In this document: piece after piece, positions 40,201-52,576 of the stretch
How positions within the stretch are numbered: position 1 is the first letter of the stretch
Layout of the letters: each line of letters starts with the position of its first letter
NCBI RefSeq assembly: GCF_028640845.1
Contig: NC_080542.1
Location: 61,455,064-61,519,063 of the forward strand
DNA length: 64,000 nucleotides
From: Ahaetulla prasina
Taxonomy: Eukaryota > Chordata > Lepidosauria > Squamata > Colubridae
Reading direction: 5' to 3'
Position numbers and translations under genes: made by a program
Notes under the pieces: model-generated
What the model was told of the DNA's origin: nothing
The model's input: the letters and a program-made list of their open reading frames with translations, nothing else
Database searches by the model: none

Positions 40201-41020
40201 TTGGTTTGAAAAATACAGATAGAAAAATGGACAAAAAACTAAGGAAAATTATTCGATAAATAGATGTGAAACTGAATTTGAATATTTAGTATCTCGGATT
40301 ATGAAAGATGAAATTGGGCTAAAGGGACTCGTTAGTAGGGTTTATAAGATTATAAATTCTGATGAAAAATTACAAAGAGTGATGAGGACAAATTGGGAAA
40401 AAGATCTTAATATTGAAATACCAGAGTCAGATTGGAATGTGAATTGGAAGAGTAGAATTATGAGAACTTTATCTATAAGGATTAAAGAGCACAATTATAA
40501 AGTTGTTTGGAAATGGTATTTGACTCCAGTAAGATTGTCACAAATGGATAAAAAAATCAGTAAAAAATGTTGGAGATGTGAGATGGAATTGGGGACTTAT
40601 GAACATATGTGGTATAATTGTGATAAGGTTAAAAAGTTTTGGCAACAATTGGAGAAAATGATATTTGAAATGATGGGGAAAGTAATAACATTGAGAGTGG
40701 AAACTATATTATTGTTGGTAATTAAGGAAATAGAATTAACAAAATATGAAAAAGAATTGATTAGAATTATGATTATAATAGGTAGAATTATAATAGCTAG
40801 ATATTGGAAACTAGATGTGATTTTTAGAATAGAAGAGTGGAATTCTGAAATGTGGAAATTAGCTTTAAATGATAAAATGACATGTGATATTAAAATTAGA
40901 AGTGGTGTGTATAAAGAAGATATTTTCTGGAAGACTTGGAAACCATTTGTGGACTTTGCGCTTGGAACATTGGATGCTTCAGTACCTGTACCTCGAGAAC
41001 GTGGATTTTGGCAATCATGA
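37278..41020 (+). pseudogene. L1 ORF2 (endonuclease-reverse transcriptase), frameshifted
   Basis: Endonuclease start MSWNVKGTGNQIKRRRLELK and DILFLQETHQ; RT from 38367 with PGEDGLPVEFYKEF, YRPISLINQDAKIFTAIISN, FDSVQWE and TRQGCP; the catalytic DD is GATGAT at 39318-39323, just after an apparent small deletion. The C-terminal Cys-rich region is CWRCEMELGTYEHMWYNC, as in L1. Breaks occur about every 100-900 bp, densest at 37530-38360. Ends TGA 41018-41020. Confidence 0.92.
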
Positions 41021-41160
41021 GGATATATCCGAAGACCCAAATCTTCCTTTTATGTATAGCACAAGGGTGTAATAATGTATTTTCTTTTTGTTTGTTTGTT
41101 GCAAAAAAAGTAATAAAAAAAAATTAAAAAAAAAAAAAAAAGGAAGTACAAGGAACACAG

Positions 41161-41465
41161 CCATAAACCAACTACTTTCCCAGCAATGCCTCCTTCTGCC
41201 TGCCATGATAAATAGCTTTCCACTGCACTCCATCAAGATGGGCAAGGCCTGCTCCAAGTAATCTGGCAGATCTCCGCTGCTCCTAACTTTTCTCGGCCCT
41301 GCGTGGTCTCGAATTTACCTCCTCTTCACTGACTGTTCATCCCTGCATGCTGTCCCTAGCCGAAGCTTTCTGTAGATTTTTCAGTTGGCCATTCAGTCAT
41401 TAATTAACCCAGTTCCTAATATACCAGGAACGAACACATCCTCCCTCCAGTGGCCTCCGAGGAAT
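41161..41465. mobile_element. Older dispersed repeat, right part
   Basis: Continuation of 34585-34897 beyond the L1: contains GGCAGATCTCCGCTGCTCC and CTGCGTGGTCTCG, ending near CCAGTGGCCTCCGAGG. Confidence 0.4.
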
Positions 41466-41934
41466 AAGCAGAGAAGTGATCCAAGGGAGACATTACACTA
41501 TATTACACAAAGTTAGACAATAGAAATACTGTTAAAAATCAGGACCCTGACTTAGAACTACTAGGAGCAATTGAGAATTTTCTTTTTTTAATGTACCCTT
41601 TTACAACAAATGCAAGCTGAAATGTTTTTTTTCCCTTTATCCTATTTTTGTTTTTCTGTCTGGATTACTTTAACTTGAAGGTGAATTGTGAATTACAAAA
41701 TATATTTTGAAAGCGATCTGATTTGCCTGTTACATTTAAAGTTTGTTTCAACATTAGCCACAAGAGGGAGCAAGCACTAATGTTTAAACATTTCAATTTT
41801 AACCACAAGAAGGAGAAAAACCAAGTTTTAAAACCAGAGTATACAGTATTGAACAATTGTTAAAAAAATAAATGTCTGTATTTACATCAATTTTTTTAAA
41901 AAATAAGAAACATGCATTGGGACTACTGAGAGCA
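41466..41934. other. Intergenic, nothing recognised
   Basis: AT-rich with the phrase CACAAGARGGAG repeated near 41760 and 41803, perhaps related to ACAAGAGTGAGC at 34020. No gene. Confidence 0.35.
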
Positions 41935-42165
41935 TTTGCAAGAAAAAACAGAGAAAAGGGGGTCAACTTGTTCTCCAAAGCACCTGAAGTCAAGACAAGA
42001 AATGATGGGTGGAAGCCGGTTAAGGAGAGATCCAACCTGAAATCTAGGAGAAATTTTCTGACAGAAAGAACAATCAATGGAACAGTTTACCACCCTGAGT
42101 TGTGCTCAATCCCCAGAAGTTTTCAAGAATAGACTGGACAACCATTTTACTGGGATAATCAATAA
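41935..42165 (+). mobile_element. CR1 LINE 3' fragment
   Basis: Encodes NLFSKAPEVKTRNDGWKPVK then SNLKSRRNFLTE, the CR1 C-terminal block, followed by GGACAACCATTTTACTGG from the 3' region. Confidence 0.8.
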
Positions 42166-44169
42166 TGTTTACATATATTGTACTTTATGTGTCTATTGGT
42201 GACTGATTTGTCTGAATCCAAGCTTCCAGAAATCTCAGCTCTATGATTCACGATTCTATGAATTTCCTAATGTTTTTGGATTTAACTTGGTCTAGAATGC
42301 TTGCATACAAGAAACTATGTCTTGAGATGGAGTTTTCATTGTATCATCTTACTTTTAGTTTGTGGATTCTCTTTATATGAGAGGATGCATTCTGCCAGTC
42401 TTCTGCATGTATTGTATGCATACCTAAATGGCTGTTACAGTCCTTACTCTGTATGTTGTTGATGATTTTTGTTATTCTTGGATTCCTGGGTGTTTTGATT
42501 TACTTAAGATGTTTTGGAGAATTTTGGTTTGTTTATGTGCTGCAGTTGTAATAGTCTTTGATAGTTTCTAATAAACCTCTAGTGACTTTTTTTAGAGTGT
42601 ACTGTAGGAATTTGTCATCTCATTTTTCCTTTTGAACACTGTACACATCACTCTCAGCACTGCTCCCAAAATTTAGGGTTCAGGCTCAATTACTGGGAAT
42701 AATTTTTCTTCCTGGCTGAAGATGTGGAAGAAAATAGGATGTTTTCAAGGAAACCTAAACATATGGCAAACCTATAAAATGTAAGACTTAATTCTAAATT
42801 AAAATAAATCTTATTCTGTCTTTGAAGTGGAAAAGGGTTGGCAGGCAGAAACAAGGTTAGCATTTATTTCCTTTTATGTATCAAGTACTTCAGTCCTCTA
42901 TGATTCCACTCCTTGAATTTAAGTCATTTGTCTTCTGACGGATGAAGTTCTTTGATGGTTCTGCTAGCCTTGATGCTTTTATTTGGTTCAGGAATCTGGA
43001 CTAGAACTTTAATTGCTATTGAACCCAACACAATTGGGCTCTACATTCATTGCTGAGAAATAGATCTTCTCATTTCCAAATACAAGAACTATTTTCCTGG
43101 TCAAAGCACATTGATAAAATCAATTGATCCACAAAGTTCCAGGCATTTAAGTATTGCAGTTATAAACTGGTTTACCTGAATTCATCATATTGTTAGATAC
43201 ATACAGTAGCATACAGTATATCTTTGATGGATAATTACTTGAATATTATCATAGTTATCTTACTAACTTTTATTAAGTGATTTTAGATAAATTGTTGGAC
43301 TAGCTGTACCTGATCAAAAGAACTCAGATCTTGTTCTTCTTCAAAAACAGCTATCTACCCACTTACAGATATATTTTCAATATAGAGAAAGGAAATTGCT
43401 TGCAATTTGGCATTAAAAATAGAAAAGTGGAAAAAAGCCAAAACATCAGGATGACAAACCCCTTGTGTGATTTTTGGATCTCAGCATAGAAAGTATTGTT
43501 TCTCCATGAGAAGGACTCTTTAGCATCTCTTTTATAAAACAACTTTGGGGGGAAAATGACAAAGGTATTTTCCTGACAGCTACAGTCCTGCTGCCAGAGT
43601 CTGGCAGACTACATCCAGCTATCAGAAATGTTGAAATAACAAGTTAATAACTTGGCCTGTAAGTCTGTATGAAAGGACAAACAAAACAACAGGCTCTGGT
43701 ATGCCTGATTTCCCCAGGTCATTGGTCATATCACAGGGTGTTATAGTTATTAAAATGAAATTTGATTGGCTCTTTGAAAGAAAATTGCAGTCTCAACCCA
43801 TCTCTCTTTGGCTTTGTTTCATGATTAGTATTGTCTTTGGTTTATTTCTCTCAAAGCAGCTGTCAATCTTAATGTAGGCATTTCAATAGACTTTCACAAT
43901 AATTGACAATAATTACTCTTGTGATTAATTCTCAAGTGTCCATGTCTGTTTTTCAATAAAAAAAGATAAAGACAACATTTTCTCTATATAATTACGGGAT
44001 GCCCTAATAGTTTTGACATACTATGGAACAGCATTTTTTATTCAGAAAGGGCAGATGTAAGAAAAGTTACAGATGTTCTCAGATTCTACAGAGATAGAAA
44101 TCTGTACAGGATTTTTTAAATTGTAGTTTTCCTGTTCATTCTACATTCATGGTTTCTTTGTCCTGCTTT
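42166..44169. other. Long gene-poor stretch
   Basis: About 2 kb of AT-rich, mostly unique-looking sequence. I looked for PKD1L1 exons here because of conserved gene order and recognised none. Confidence 0.4.
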
Positions 44170-44670
44170 CTAAACAGATGGTCAGTAACAAGAGTCTTTC
44201 TCTTCATTAAATTAGACATACCTAATTCTCTCAGTTGTTCACGGTATGGTTTAGTCTTCAGACCCCTTATCATCTTTGTTGCTCTTCTCTATACTCTTTC
44301 TAGAGTCTCTAGAATATTGTGGTGACTGGATGCAATATTCCAAGTGTAGTCTCATCAGTGCAGTACAAAGCACTACTATCACTTCACGTAATCTTGAAAA
44401 TATGCCTCAATTGATGCAAGGAGTACATTAGCTTTTTTGGTAACTGGCACAGTACTGGCTCATGGTTAATGGTTTACTAAGACATCTAGATTCGTCTTAC
44501 ACTTGCTGCTATTGAGCCATGGATTACCTATTCTATACCTGTGCATTTGATTTTTTGTTATTGAAGTGTATGACCTTACTTTCTCCCCACTGAATTGCGT
44601 TTTGTTGAATAGACGCCTGTGTTTAAGTTTGTCAAGATCCTTGTATATCTTCAGCCTATCTTCTAAAGTG
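44170..44670 (-). mobile_element. CR1 LINE fragment
   Basis: The plus strand reads as the complement of CR1: AGACCCCTTATCATCTTTG, TAGAGTCTCTAGAATATTG and TGACCTTACTTTCTCCCC are the usual landmarks. Joined at 44674 to a foreign tandem repeat. Confidence 0.75.
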
Positions 44671-44673
44671 ATA

Positions 44674-44945
44674 GCCTCCTGCAGCACTCGGATGGGCCCC
44701 CAAGTTCTGTTTTCAGCCGCGATGGCCTCCTGCAACACTCACATGGTCCGCAAGCTCTGTTTTCAGCTGCAACGGCCTCCTGTATCGCTTGCACTGCCCT
44801 CCCGAACTCTGTTTTCACTGGTAGAGGCATCATGAGCTGGTCCGTCACTGTTTCCAGGGCATCCCCACAGGCCAGATCTAAGCACCCATGAGCTGGATCT
44901 GGCCCACGGACCTTGATTTTGATAGCCCTGCATTAGTCCATACAT
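44674..44945. repeat. 50/51-bp minisatellite (three units) plus MITE end
   Basis: Units starting GCCTCCTG at 44674, 44725 and 44775, each with a CTCTGTTTTCA-like core; multiples of about 17 codons give a repeated QEAIAAENR-like reading on the minus strand. The following GATCTGGCCCACGGACCTTG resembles the end of hAT-like elements, so the array is probably the inside of a MITE that entered the CR1. Confidence 0.6.
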
Positions 44946-45539
44946 TTTCCCATTTATCTAGCATTATATTATACTCACTTTTTTTGCCCATTTGAACATG
45001 CAGTATTTTACATATTCATCCTCCAGGTTCATCTTGAGTAACATTTTACATATTTTAACAGTCAAATTGTCATCACTTGATATTTGAAAATGCGGGGTTC
45101 TAGATAATGGCAAGAGAACAGTAAGTAAAGTGTTTGTGATTGGTCTAATTATTATAGAATTTTTGAAAAAAATTAAACTTGACCAAAAAAAGGTAAAATT
45201 GGGAGTTAAATCTGAACTGGAGCTCATCACATATCTTGATCAAAGATTCAACTGTTAAATTAATTATAATCAATGACAGATCCATTAATTTATATGGGGT
45301 GGTTTTGTGTCCGTTGATAGCTCTGGTCCATATAGTTCTTTACTGTCTATTTTCTATTACCCTTGGGAAAAAAGATCATTTACACTTTTACAATCTAACT
45401 ACCTTTTTAACAGCAATATGGGAAACTGATATGGAGAGCTTCAGTACCTGTCCTTTTTGCAATTGATCCTTAAAAGATCAACAGTAATCTTATTTTATTA
45501 CCCAAATTCTTGACACATTTCTTTAACAATTGCAAATTA
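44946..45539. other. Intergenic, nothing recognised
   Basis: Possibly includes a last piece of the adjoining CR1 at the left edge. No gene. Confidence 0.35.
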
Positions 45540-46236
45540 TTGTATTTTTCGGAGTATAAGATGCACTCCCTCCCAAAAAGTGGGTGGAAATGTCTCTTCG
45601 TTTTATACATTGAATGTTGCCAAAGCCCCGCCCTCCCACCGGCCCCCAACCTTTGGCCATTTTTGGCCTTCACCTCTCACGTTTTTGGCCTCCGCACATT
45701 CTGTTTTAGACCCATTCCAGGCTGCGGAGATCACCACAGCACATTGCCGCCAATTGTCGCCTCCATATGTTGCATTTTTGGCCTCTGCACACCCCACTTT
45801 TGGCCTCCACGCATTACATTTTCAGCCGGTTCCAGGCAGCAGGGATCGGTGGTGATGGTGATCCCCACTGCGTGGAATGGTCCAAAAACGCTAAGCACAG
45901 AGGCCGAAAATGCGATGCACGGAGGCCAGAATGGCAACACGCGGAAGCCAAAAAGGTGACACATGGAGGCAGCGGTGGTTATCCCTGCAGCTTGGAATAG
46001 TTGATTGGTGGTATTCCAGGAGACTGATCCAACCGCCAATCAGCTGCTCTTGCTGAATCAGTCTGCAATAGTGTGCTGAAGCTGACCAGGCTGTTTGCTG
46101 TTTACTGCAAGGACACTGGCCAGATGAATACCGATAGATGCTGGTAGGCAGAGGCAGAATTTTTTTTCTTGTTTTCCTCCTGAAAAACTAATGTGCATCT
46201 TATAGTCTGGATCGTCTTATACTCCAAAAAATACGG
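45540..46236. mobile_element. TIR element (TATTTTTCGGAGTATAAGA), complete
   Basis: Left end TTGTATTTTTCGGAGTATAA, right end CTTATACTCCAAAAAATACGG, TA at 45538-45539 and 46237-46238. The interior carries GGCCTCYRCACRYY-type repeats; overlapping ORFs on both strands come from these. Same family as 30728-31683. Confidence 0.8.
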
Positions 46237-46634
46237 TATATATATTGAAAAAGTACAATTAATTATTAAAATGGGATAATATTATTTGGCTTCAATTTAA
46301 TTCTTTAAAAAAACACTGTAATGTATTAATTTGGAAGCACATCTTTTTTAAATATGGATTTGAAATAAATGTATTTCCATGTGCCTTGGAGCTGAAACCG
46401 GGTATTTTTCTCACTGTAGCAAATATTCCAGAACAAATTACTAACAAGATTTCTTTCATCCTTGCAAACATTTGAAGTTTATTTTATTTATTTTTTGAAG
46501 GCAATTTAACTTGACAGGTCTCTGAAAAGAAGTCAGGAGAGAAATTCTTTCTGCCTGAAAAGCAGAGAGTCTTAGATAAACATTAAACACATATAGTATG
46601 CAACAAAGGTTAAATAGCGACATGGCTATAGAAC

Positions 46635-48005
46635 ACAATAACACAATAACAGCATTGGAAGAGACCTTGGAGGCCTGTACAGGGGTCTCCAACCTTGGTC
46701 CCTTTAAGACTTGTGGACTTCAACTCCCAGAGTCCCTCAGCCAGCAAAGCTGGCTGAGGAACTCTGGGATTTGAAGTCCACAAGTCTTAAAGGGACCAAG
46801 GTTGGAGATCCCAGTTCTAGTCCAATCCCCTGCACAAACAGAAGACCCTATGCCATTCCAGACAAGTGACTGTCCACTCTCTTCCTTAAAGCCTTCAGTA
46901 ATGGAGCACTCACAATTCCTGAAGGCAAGGCCTTCCACTGGATAATTCTCATCAAAAATTTCTCCTTAGTTCTAAGATGCTCTCTCATTGATTAGTTTCC
47001 ATCCATTGTTTCTTGTTTTGCCTTCTGATGCTTTGGAAAATAGGTTGATTCTCTTTTCTTTGTGGCAGCTGCTCAAATATTTGAACACTGCTATCATGTC
47101 ACCCCTTGTCCTTTTTTTCACTAGACTAGACAAACCCAATTTCTGCAACCGTTCTTCATATGTTTTAGCTTCCAGCCCCCTAATCATCTTTGTTTCTTTT
47201 TTCTGCATTCTTTCCAGAGTCTCTACATCTCTTTTATAATATGATGACCAAAACTGGATTCTAAGTGTGGTCTTACTAACGATTTATAAAGTGATTCTAA
47301 TACTTCATGTGATCTTGATTGTATCCATCTGTTAATGCATTCTTAGATGGCAAATGAAATGTCTTCAGAGAAAAACAAGGAAGTTCAGCTGCCTTTTGAA
47401 AAAGTACCTTTGGGACAACTATGACATGGATAACTGATAATCTCCATAGACATCTAGGACTGTGTTGGCTTTTTTGGCTGCTGCTGCAAACTGATGGTTC
47501 ATATTTAAGTGATTGTCCACTAGGACTCCAAGATCCCGCTCACAGTTCCTGCTGTTAAGACAGGTTTCACCTAATCTGTACCTGTACGCTTGACTTTTCT
47601 TGCCTAAATGTAAAATCTTACTTTTGTCTTACTTTTTTCATTCTATTAAATAGGGCCCAATGTTCAAGTCTGTTGAAATCCATCTGCATGTTGAGCCTTT
47701 CTTCTGGAGTACTGATTATTCCTGCTATTTTAGTCTATCTGCAGATGTGATGAGTTCCCCTTCTGTTCCCTCATCTAAATATTTTATGAAGATATTGAAG
47801 AGCACTAGGTCTAATTCGGAACCTTTGGTTACTGCTTCCTTCTTCCTATGTAGATGTAGTTCCACTGAAGACCACATGTTGAGTGTGATTTGTTTTGCTA
47901 GTTACAAATCCATCTGATGATGATCCCATCTATCCCAGATTTTTTAGCTTATCAAGAAGTAGGTTGTGCTCTACAGTGTCAAATGCCTTACTGATTCTAC
48001 AGATA
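46635..48005 (-). mobile_element. CR1 LINE, long copy with two insertions
   Basis: The minus strand encodes KKETKMIRGLEAKTYEERLQ then KLGLSSLVKKRTRGDMIAVF near 47208-46972, and palm-region remnants toward 48000. Interrupted by a hAT MITE at 46680-46814 and a fragment of the CAAAGGTAC MITE near 47350-47455. Confidence 0.8.
46680..46814. mobile_element. hAT-like foldback MITE in CR1
   Basis: Left end CAGGGGTCTCCAACCTTGG, right end CCAAGGTTGGAGATCCCAG. It splits a CR1 phrase (CTTGGAGGCCT...TTCTAGTCC). No clean 8-bp duplication remains. Confidence 0.8.
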
Positions 48006-48224
48006 CTCTTACCAAGATAAAAAAGAAAGAGAAAAAAGTTTGCTGAAGGTAAAGGACTGGTCTAGACTTTTGTAAAACCATGAAAATAAATGCCTTAATT
48101 GTGTCCTGTTTTGTCTGTCTTGGTTATTTAATGAGCAGTATACAAGTTTTGCATAGGTCCTAGAGAAAATTGTGAAGTCAAGTGTGCACATACATAATTA
48201 ACTATAGGTTCCTTTTCTTTTGCA

Positions 48225-48428
48225 AGAAGAGTGCTTTATGCAATAGATGGTGCCTGCTTCTCATCATTAGGACAATGTTCTTTTTCCGGGTCAAATTTGG
48301 GTCTGTCAGCACCAGAACATATTTTTAAAAATCTGGAAGTTGTGTTAACTGCATTGTATGACCCTGATGCTAGGTTCATGTACATCCTTAGCTATGTTAA
48401 ATGGAGAATCCAAGCAACAATTTGCTAG
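48225..48428 (+). other. Unidentified open frame after an acceptor-like site
   Basis: CCTTTTCTTTTGCAAG precedes a 65-codon frame from ATG 48231 (MLYAIDGACFSSLGQCSFSG to a WRIQATIC end, TAG at 48426-48428). Residue composition looks protein-like and the flanks (48010-48516) are not a repeat I know. It could be an exon, a decayed gene or chance; no donor site is evident. Confidence 0.2.
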
Positions 48429-48516
48429 TTTCCTATTATTTTATGAGATTTTTTTAAACTTCCAGTTTTGTATGCCTTTCAACTTTTTTCAGTGTCATAC
48501 TTCACAAAATTGTGAC

Positions 48517-49136
48517 TTATTTATTTATTTATTTTATTTATTTGATTTTTATACCGCCCTTCTCCCGAAGGACTCAGGGCGGTGTACAGGCAAAATAAAA
48601 ACGGACAGGAAAATATACAATTTAAAATGCAAGATTAAAAAACTTATTATAATTAGCCTAAAAATTTAAAATATATAAAAACTAAAACCCATTTAAAATT
48701 AATAATAAAGATTTTAAAATCAATAAAATCTAAGCCAGCCCCGCGCGAATAAAAAGATGTGTCTTCAGTTCGCGGCGAAAGGTCCGAAGGTCAGGTATTT
48801 GGCGTAAACCCGGGGGAAGCTCGTTCCAGAGTGTGGGAGCCCCCACAGAGAAGGACCTTCCCCTGGGGGCCGCCAGCCGACATTGCTTGGCGGACGGCAC
48901 CCTGAGAAGTCCCTCTCTGTGAGAGCGTACGGGTCGGTGGGAGGCATGCGGTAACAGCAGGCGGTCCCGTAAGTACCCAGGCCCTAAGCCATGGAGCGCT
49001 TTAAAGGTCATAACCAAAACCTTAAAGTGCACTCGAAAGGCCACAGGTAGCCAGTGCAGTCTGCGCAGGAGCGGTGTTATGTGGGAGTTGCGCGAAGCTC
49101 CCTCTATCACCCGCGCAGCTGCATTCTGGACTTCCC
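48517..49136 (-). mobile_element. L2-like LINE, 5'-truncated
   Basis: The minus strand encodes an intact RT C-terminal end (VQNAAARVIEGASRNSHITP, LHWLPVAFRVHFKVLVMTFK, APTLWNELPPGLRQIPDLRT, FRRELKTHLF), then the 3' UTR with ATACCGCCCTTCTCCCGAAG on plus and an AAATA tail. GC-rich and undamaged in this part, so relatively young. The 59-bp insertion by HUS1 exon 5 is the same tail. Confidence 0.88.
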
Positions 49137-50869
49137 ATTCTTTAAGCACACCAGTTCTGATATGCAGCCTATACATGTACTTTTCTGGCATATTGTTTTG
49201 ACTTCATTTTATTGGATGTGAAAGCTCATAATCTTTAAAAAATAAACCAAGAGAAATATGAAGAACCTTGTGCTTTATTGTCACTATACTAGCATTCTTG
49301 AAAAGAATTTGGCAAAGTTGTATTTCTTAAATAAATTCCAATGACAATGCCAAAATAATCTGGGTCAATGTGTTCTTTTTCAGTGTCTAGACACCATCTG
49401 AAAGTTCTAAAATAAAAAATAGTATAAAACCTCTGTCAGAGCCAGCTAACTATTTCTTGATGTTGGATCAAAAAATTCTCTTTTAGCTTCTTAATGCTTA
49501 TAGCCATTAATCAAGACAGTGGCATTTTGCAAGTTCATAACAGCAGGTCATCCAAATAGAAAGCTATACATAGGCATTATTAATTTTCAGCAGAGTTAAT
49601 CTTTTTTATTTCTAATTTTAAAAGCAACTAGAAATCTTTCACATTGCCTATAGTTTGGGTAGTTAATATGCTCAGATTCAACCCCATTGTGCAACAAATT
49701 GCCTCCTCAGAGCCCTTTCTCATGGCCCAATCTGCCATTTTGTCACTATTCTAATTTCTCCAATTCTCTGGGTGCTTCCTAACATTATTAGAAGATATAG
49801 TGCAGTTATTCCATCTTTCCCACTTTATTTTTCCTTCTTTTGCTTTTTTCAGGGTTTTAATATGACAAACAATGGCATGTTTCCTGCTAAATTCTATGAA
49901 TGTGGCTGATTGATTGTATATTTTTTTGTGGAAGAACCCCTTGCTTATTGCTGTATTTCAGGTCACAGATTACTTTTATTTATTCTCTGTAATTATTCAG
50001 ATCTGAAGGGAATGTCTTCCTGATAGCACAGCATTGGCCAGGAATCCATTTTGATGAAGCTGAGTACTCTGGATAAATAGAATTCCCTCCAATTAGAGCT
50101 GTCACTAAATATTAACAAATTTCAGTACTAGTTGGACACTCATTTGTGCACCCAACCTTTAAATTGTATCTGAGTTTTTATTTCTCATTGTTCTTGTGTT
50201 CTTATTTTTCCAGTGCCATGGATTGTGATTATAAGGAGTTATGAGTATATAATTTCACAGTACTAATACTATTTTATAACTCCATCAAATAGGTAATGAA
50301 AAGTGAATAATAAATTACAAAGAATAAATAAGTAAATAAACAGACTCTGATATGTGATCAAGCTCTCTAGGATTCCTTCTCCCTTTCCTAATCCATCAAA
50401 CAGCATTGTCTAATCTCTAATTTAAACCCTCTTGAAGTTTGTAGCCAGACCACAAATGATTTAGTCAAATGCTTCCCAAACTTGACAAGATGTGGCATTC
50501 CAAATATTTCAAAACCTATCACAACCAGTCAACCTTGGCAACAGTGACAATATATAGGATTTAGGGCAGAAAAATATATTCAAAACTCAGAAAAATAAAT
50601 GGGAAAGAACAATTGCTATTAGATAAGAAAAGTGTAGAGTAATGATTGTCCTGAACATTTGTTCCAAATCATGATTGGAATATACTATTTAGAATGATCT
50701 AACAGATCCAGTGAAGAGGAGAAGGACTTGCACTGTATGTGAACAATTACTACACTTGTATACCAATATGTCATTGTTATATGTGTTGTACAGGATACCC
50801 AACCTGTGGAAATAGATGAATTTTTTGAAATCAATTAGCTGAGCTGTAGAGGAAACACATCACTCTGGT
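49137..50869. other. Gene-poor stretch
   Basis: AT-rich, unique-looking. No exon, RNA gene or named repeat recognised over 1.7 kb. Confidence 0.4.
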
Positions 50870-51255
50870 ACAGATACTCCTCACCTTAAAATTGTAATTG
50901 AGATCAGAATTACAGTTGTAATTTGTGTCGGTTATTAAGTGGGTCATCGTGTGACTGTCTTGATTTTATGACATTTTTGCAGCAGTTGTTAAATAAAAGC
51001 CATGGTCGTTAAGGTAACCTGTTGTCACCATAGTGGTTTTTTTCCCCAGAAACCAGAGTACATGAAAAGTGTTGAAAATTGTGGTCACATAACTTGTGGG
51101 ATGCTGCAATCCACAGTGGGCCAGTTGCTAAGTGCCAAAATGTGATCATGTCAATTAGAGGGGAAGAATGGGAAACTTGGCCATCAGAATTTTGAATCCA
51201 GATTGTAAGTAGCTTTTTTGGGGGGGTTGTAACTTTGAATGATCAAGTTTGATGA
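50870..51255. mobile_element. Decayed AGGTAGTCCTC-type MITE
   Basis: GATACTCCTCACCTTAAAATTG at the left, internal GCAGTTGTTAAATAAAAGCC and GGGATGCTGCAATCCAC, and TTGTAACTTTGAATGATC near the right end match the family at 10402 and 15851. Closest to the 9300-9630 copy. Confidence 0.6.
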
Positions 51256-51353
51256 ATTCCATTAACTGTAAAACAAACACTGCATCAATTAAAGATTCCT
51301 GACTTGCCTAACTGACAACTTTATCATTCAAAAGGTAGAGGTAGAAACTAGAG

Positions 51354-52024
51354 CTGTGATGGTGAACCTATGGCACACGTGCCACAGGTGCCATGCGTAG
51401 CTCTATCAGTGGGCAGTGCGTACCAGCCAGCTGATTTTTGGGCCTTCTGGGCCCATTAGAAGTAGGGAAACAGGCTGTTTCCTGCCTCCGGAGGACCTGG
51501 GAGGTAGTGGGGAAGGCCTGTTTTTCTCTCTCACTTGGCTCCAGAGTCTCTCTATGAGTCCGGGGAGGGCAAAACGGCCTTCCCCACCCCCGAAGGGTCT
51601 TCGGAGGCCAGAAATGGCCCATTTTCCAACTTCCGGTTGGACAGGAATGACATTTTTGCTGTTTCCAGCCTCCAGAGCCTCTCTAGGAGTTTCTAAAGGC
51701 AGGGGACAGCAAAAAACGCCACTTCCTGTCCAACTGGAAGTTGAAAAATGGGCCATTTTTGGCCTCCAGAGGGCCTCCGGGGAGATGGGGAAGGCTGTTT
51801 TCACCCTCTCCAGACTCATAGAGAGGCTCTGGAGCCAAGTAAGAGAGAAAAATGGGCCTACTGAGCCATCACATTCCAGGAGCGGGGGGAGGAATGGGGG
51901 GGTCATGCACGCATGTGCAGGGGTGGTATGCATGTGCATAAAATTATGGGTGTGGGTATGCATGCACGCAATCCCCCCGCGCTCCCCTTCTGACACGCAA
52001 TGGTAAAAAGGTTAGCCATCACTG
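51354..52024. mobile_element. hAT-like non-autonomous transposon, 671 bp
   Basis: Ends CTGTGATGGTGAACCTATGG and AGGTTAGCCATCACTG; target duplications AACTAGAG (51346-51353) and AACTAGAA (52025-52032) match at 7 of 8. The interior has inverted CTTCCGGTTGGACAGGAATG / CTTCCTGTCCAACTGGAAG segments, which explains the two 196-codon ORFs on opposite strands. Confidence 0.88.
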
Positions 52025-52576
52025 AACTAGAAGGTCAGCTAAACTGGACTTAATTAATACTAATAAGGATGAGGAAGTGGAAGTCATAGAAACTTCGTGA
52101 TAGAGTGTCATGCCCAGTACACTTCAACATCTTCATAAATGATTTAGATGAGGGGATAGGTGGAAAACTCATGAAATTTGCAGACATCACCAAGCTAGGG
52201 GAAATAGCTAACACGTTAGAAAATAAACTTATGATATAGAAGGATCTTGGCAAGTTTGAAAACTGGGCCCTATCCAACAAAATGCAATTCAGTGGTGAGA
52301 AAAGTAAGCAACCCCCCCCAAATGCACAGGTATAGAACAGGTGGTACCTGAATTAATAGTAACAACTATGAGATAGAGGTAGGATTCACTTACTTTCTCT
52401 ACTGGTTCGCAAATGTGAATGCATGTGCCACCTCTGCGCATGCACACAGCCTTCTGCGCATGCACAGTAGTCGCACATTACATCCAACCAGGTGGGTGGA
52501 GCCTCCCACAGTTGCCATTACCGTTTCATGCGATCCGGACCATCACTGCTGTGAGAGGGATCTCGATGTTCTAGTG

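Larger units (their letters stand above)
34898..41141 (+). mobile_element. Full-length L1 retrotransposon, frameshifted
   Basis: 6244 bp flanked by a perfect 19-bp duplication (GGAAGTACAAGGAACACAG, 34879-34897 and 41142-41160) and ending in an A-rich tail. Layout: 5'UTR to 36016 with two tandem monomers, ORF1 36017-37045, spacer, ORF2 37278-41020, short 3'UTR and poly(A). Both ORFs carry frameshifts, so the copy is dead. Orientation is the same as HUS1, about 2.3 kb past its stop. Confidence 0.95.

Noticed and set aside
45510..45959. 149-codon ORF
   Set aside because: Lies over the TIR element at 45540-46236, with repeated GGCCTC words giving open frames on both strands.
51406..52006. Two 196-codon ORFs on opposite strands
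   Set aside because: They lie wholly inside the 671-bp hAT-like element, whose inverted, GC-rich interior keeps both strands open. No domain is recognisable.
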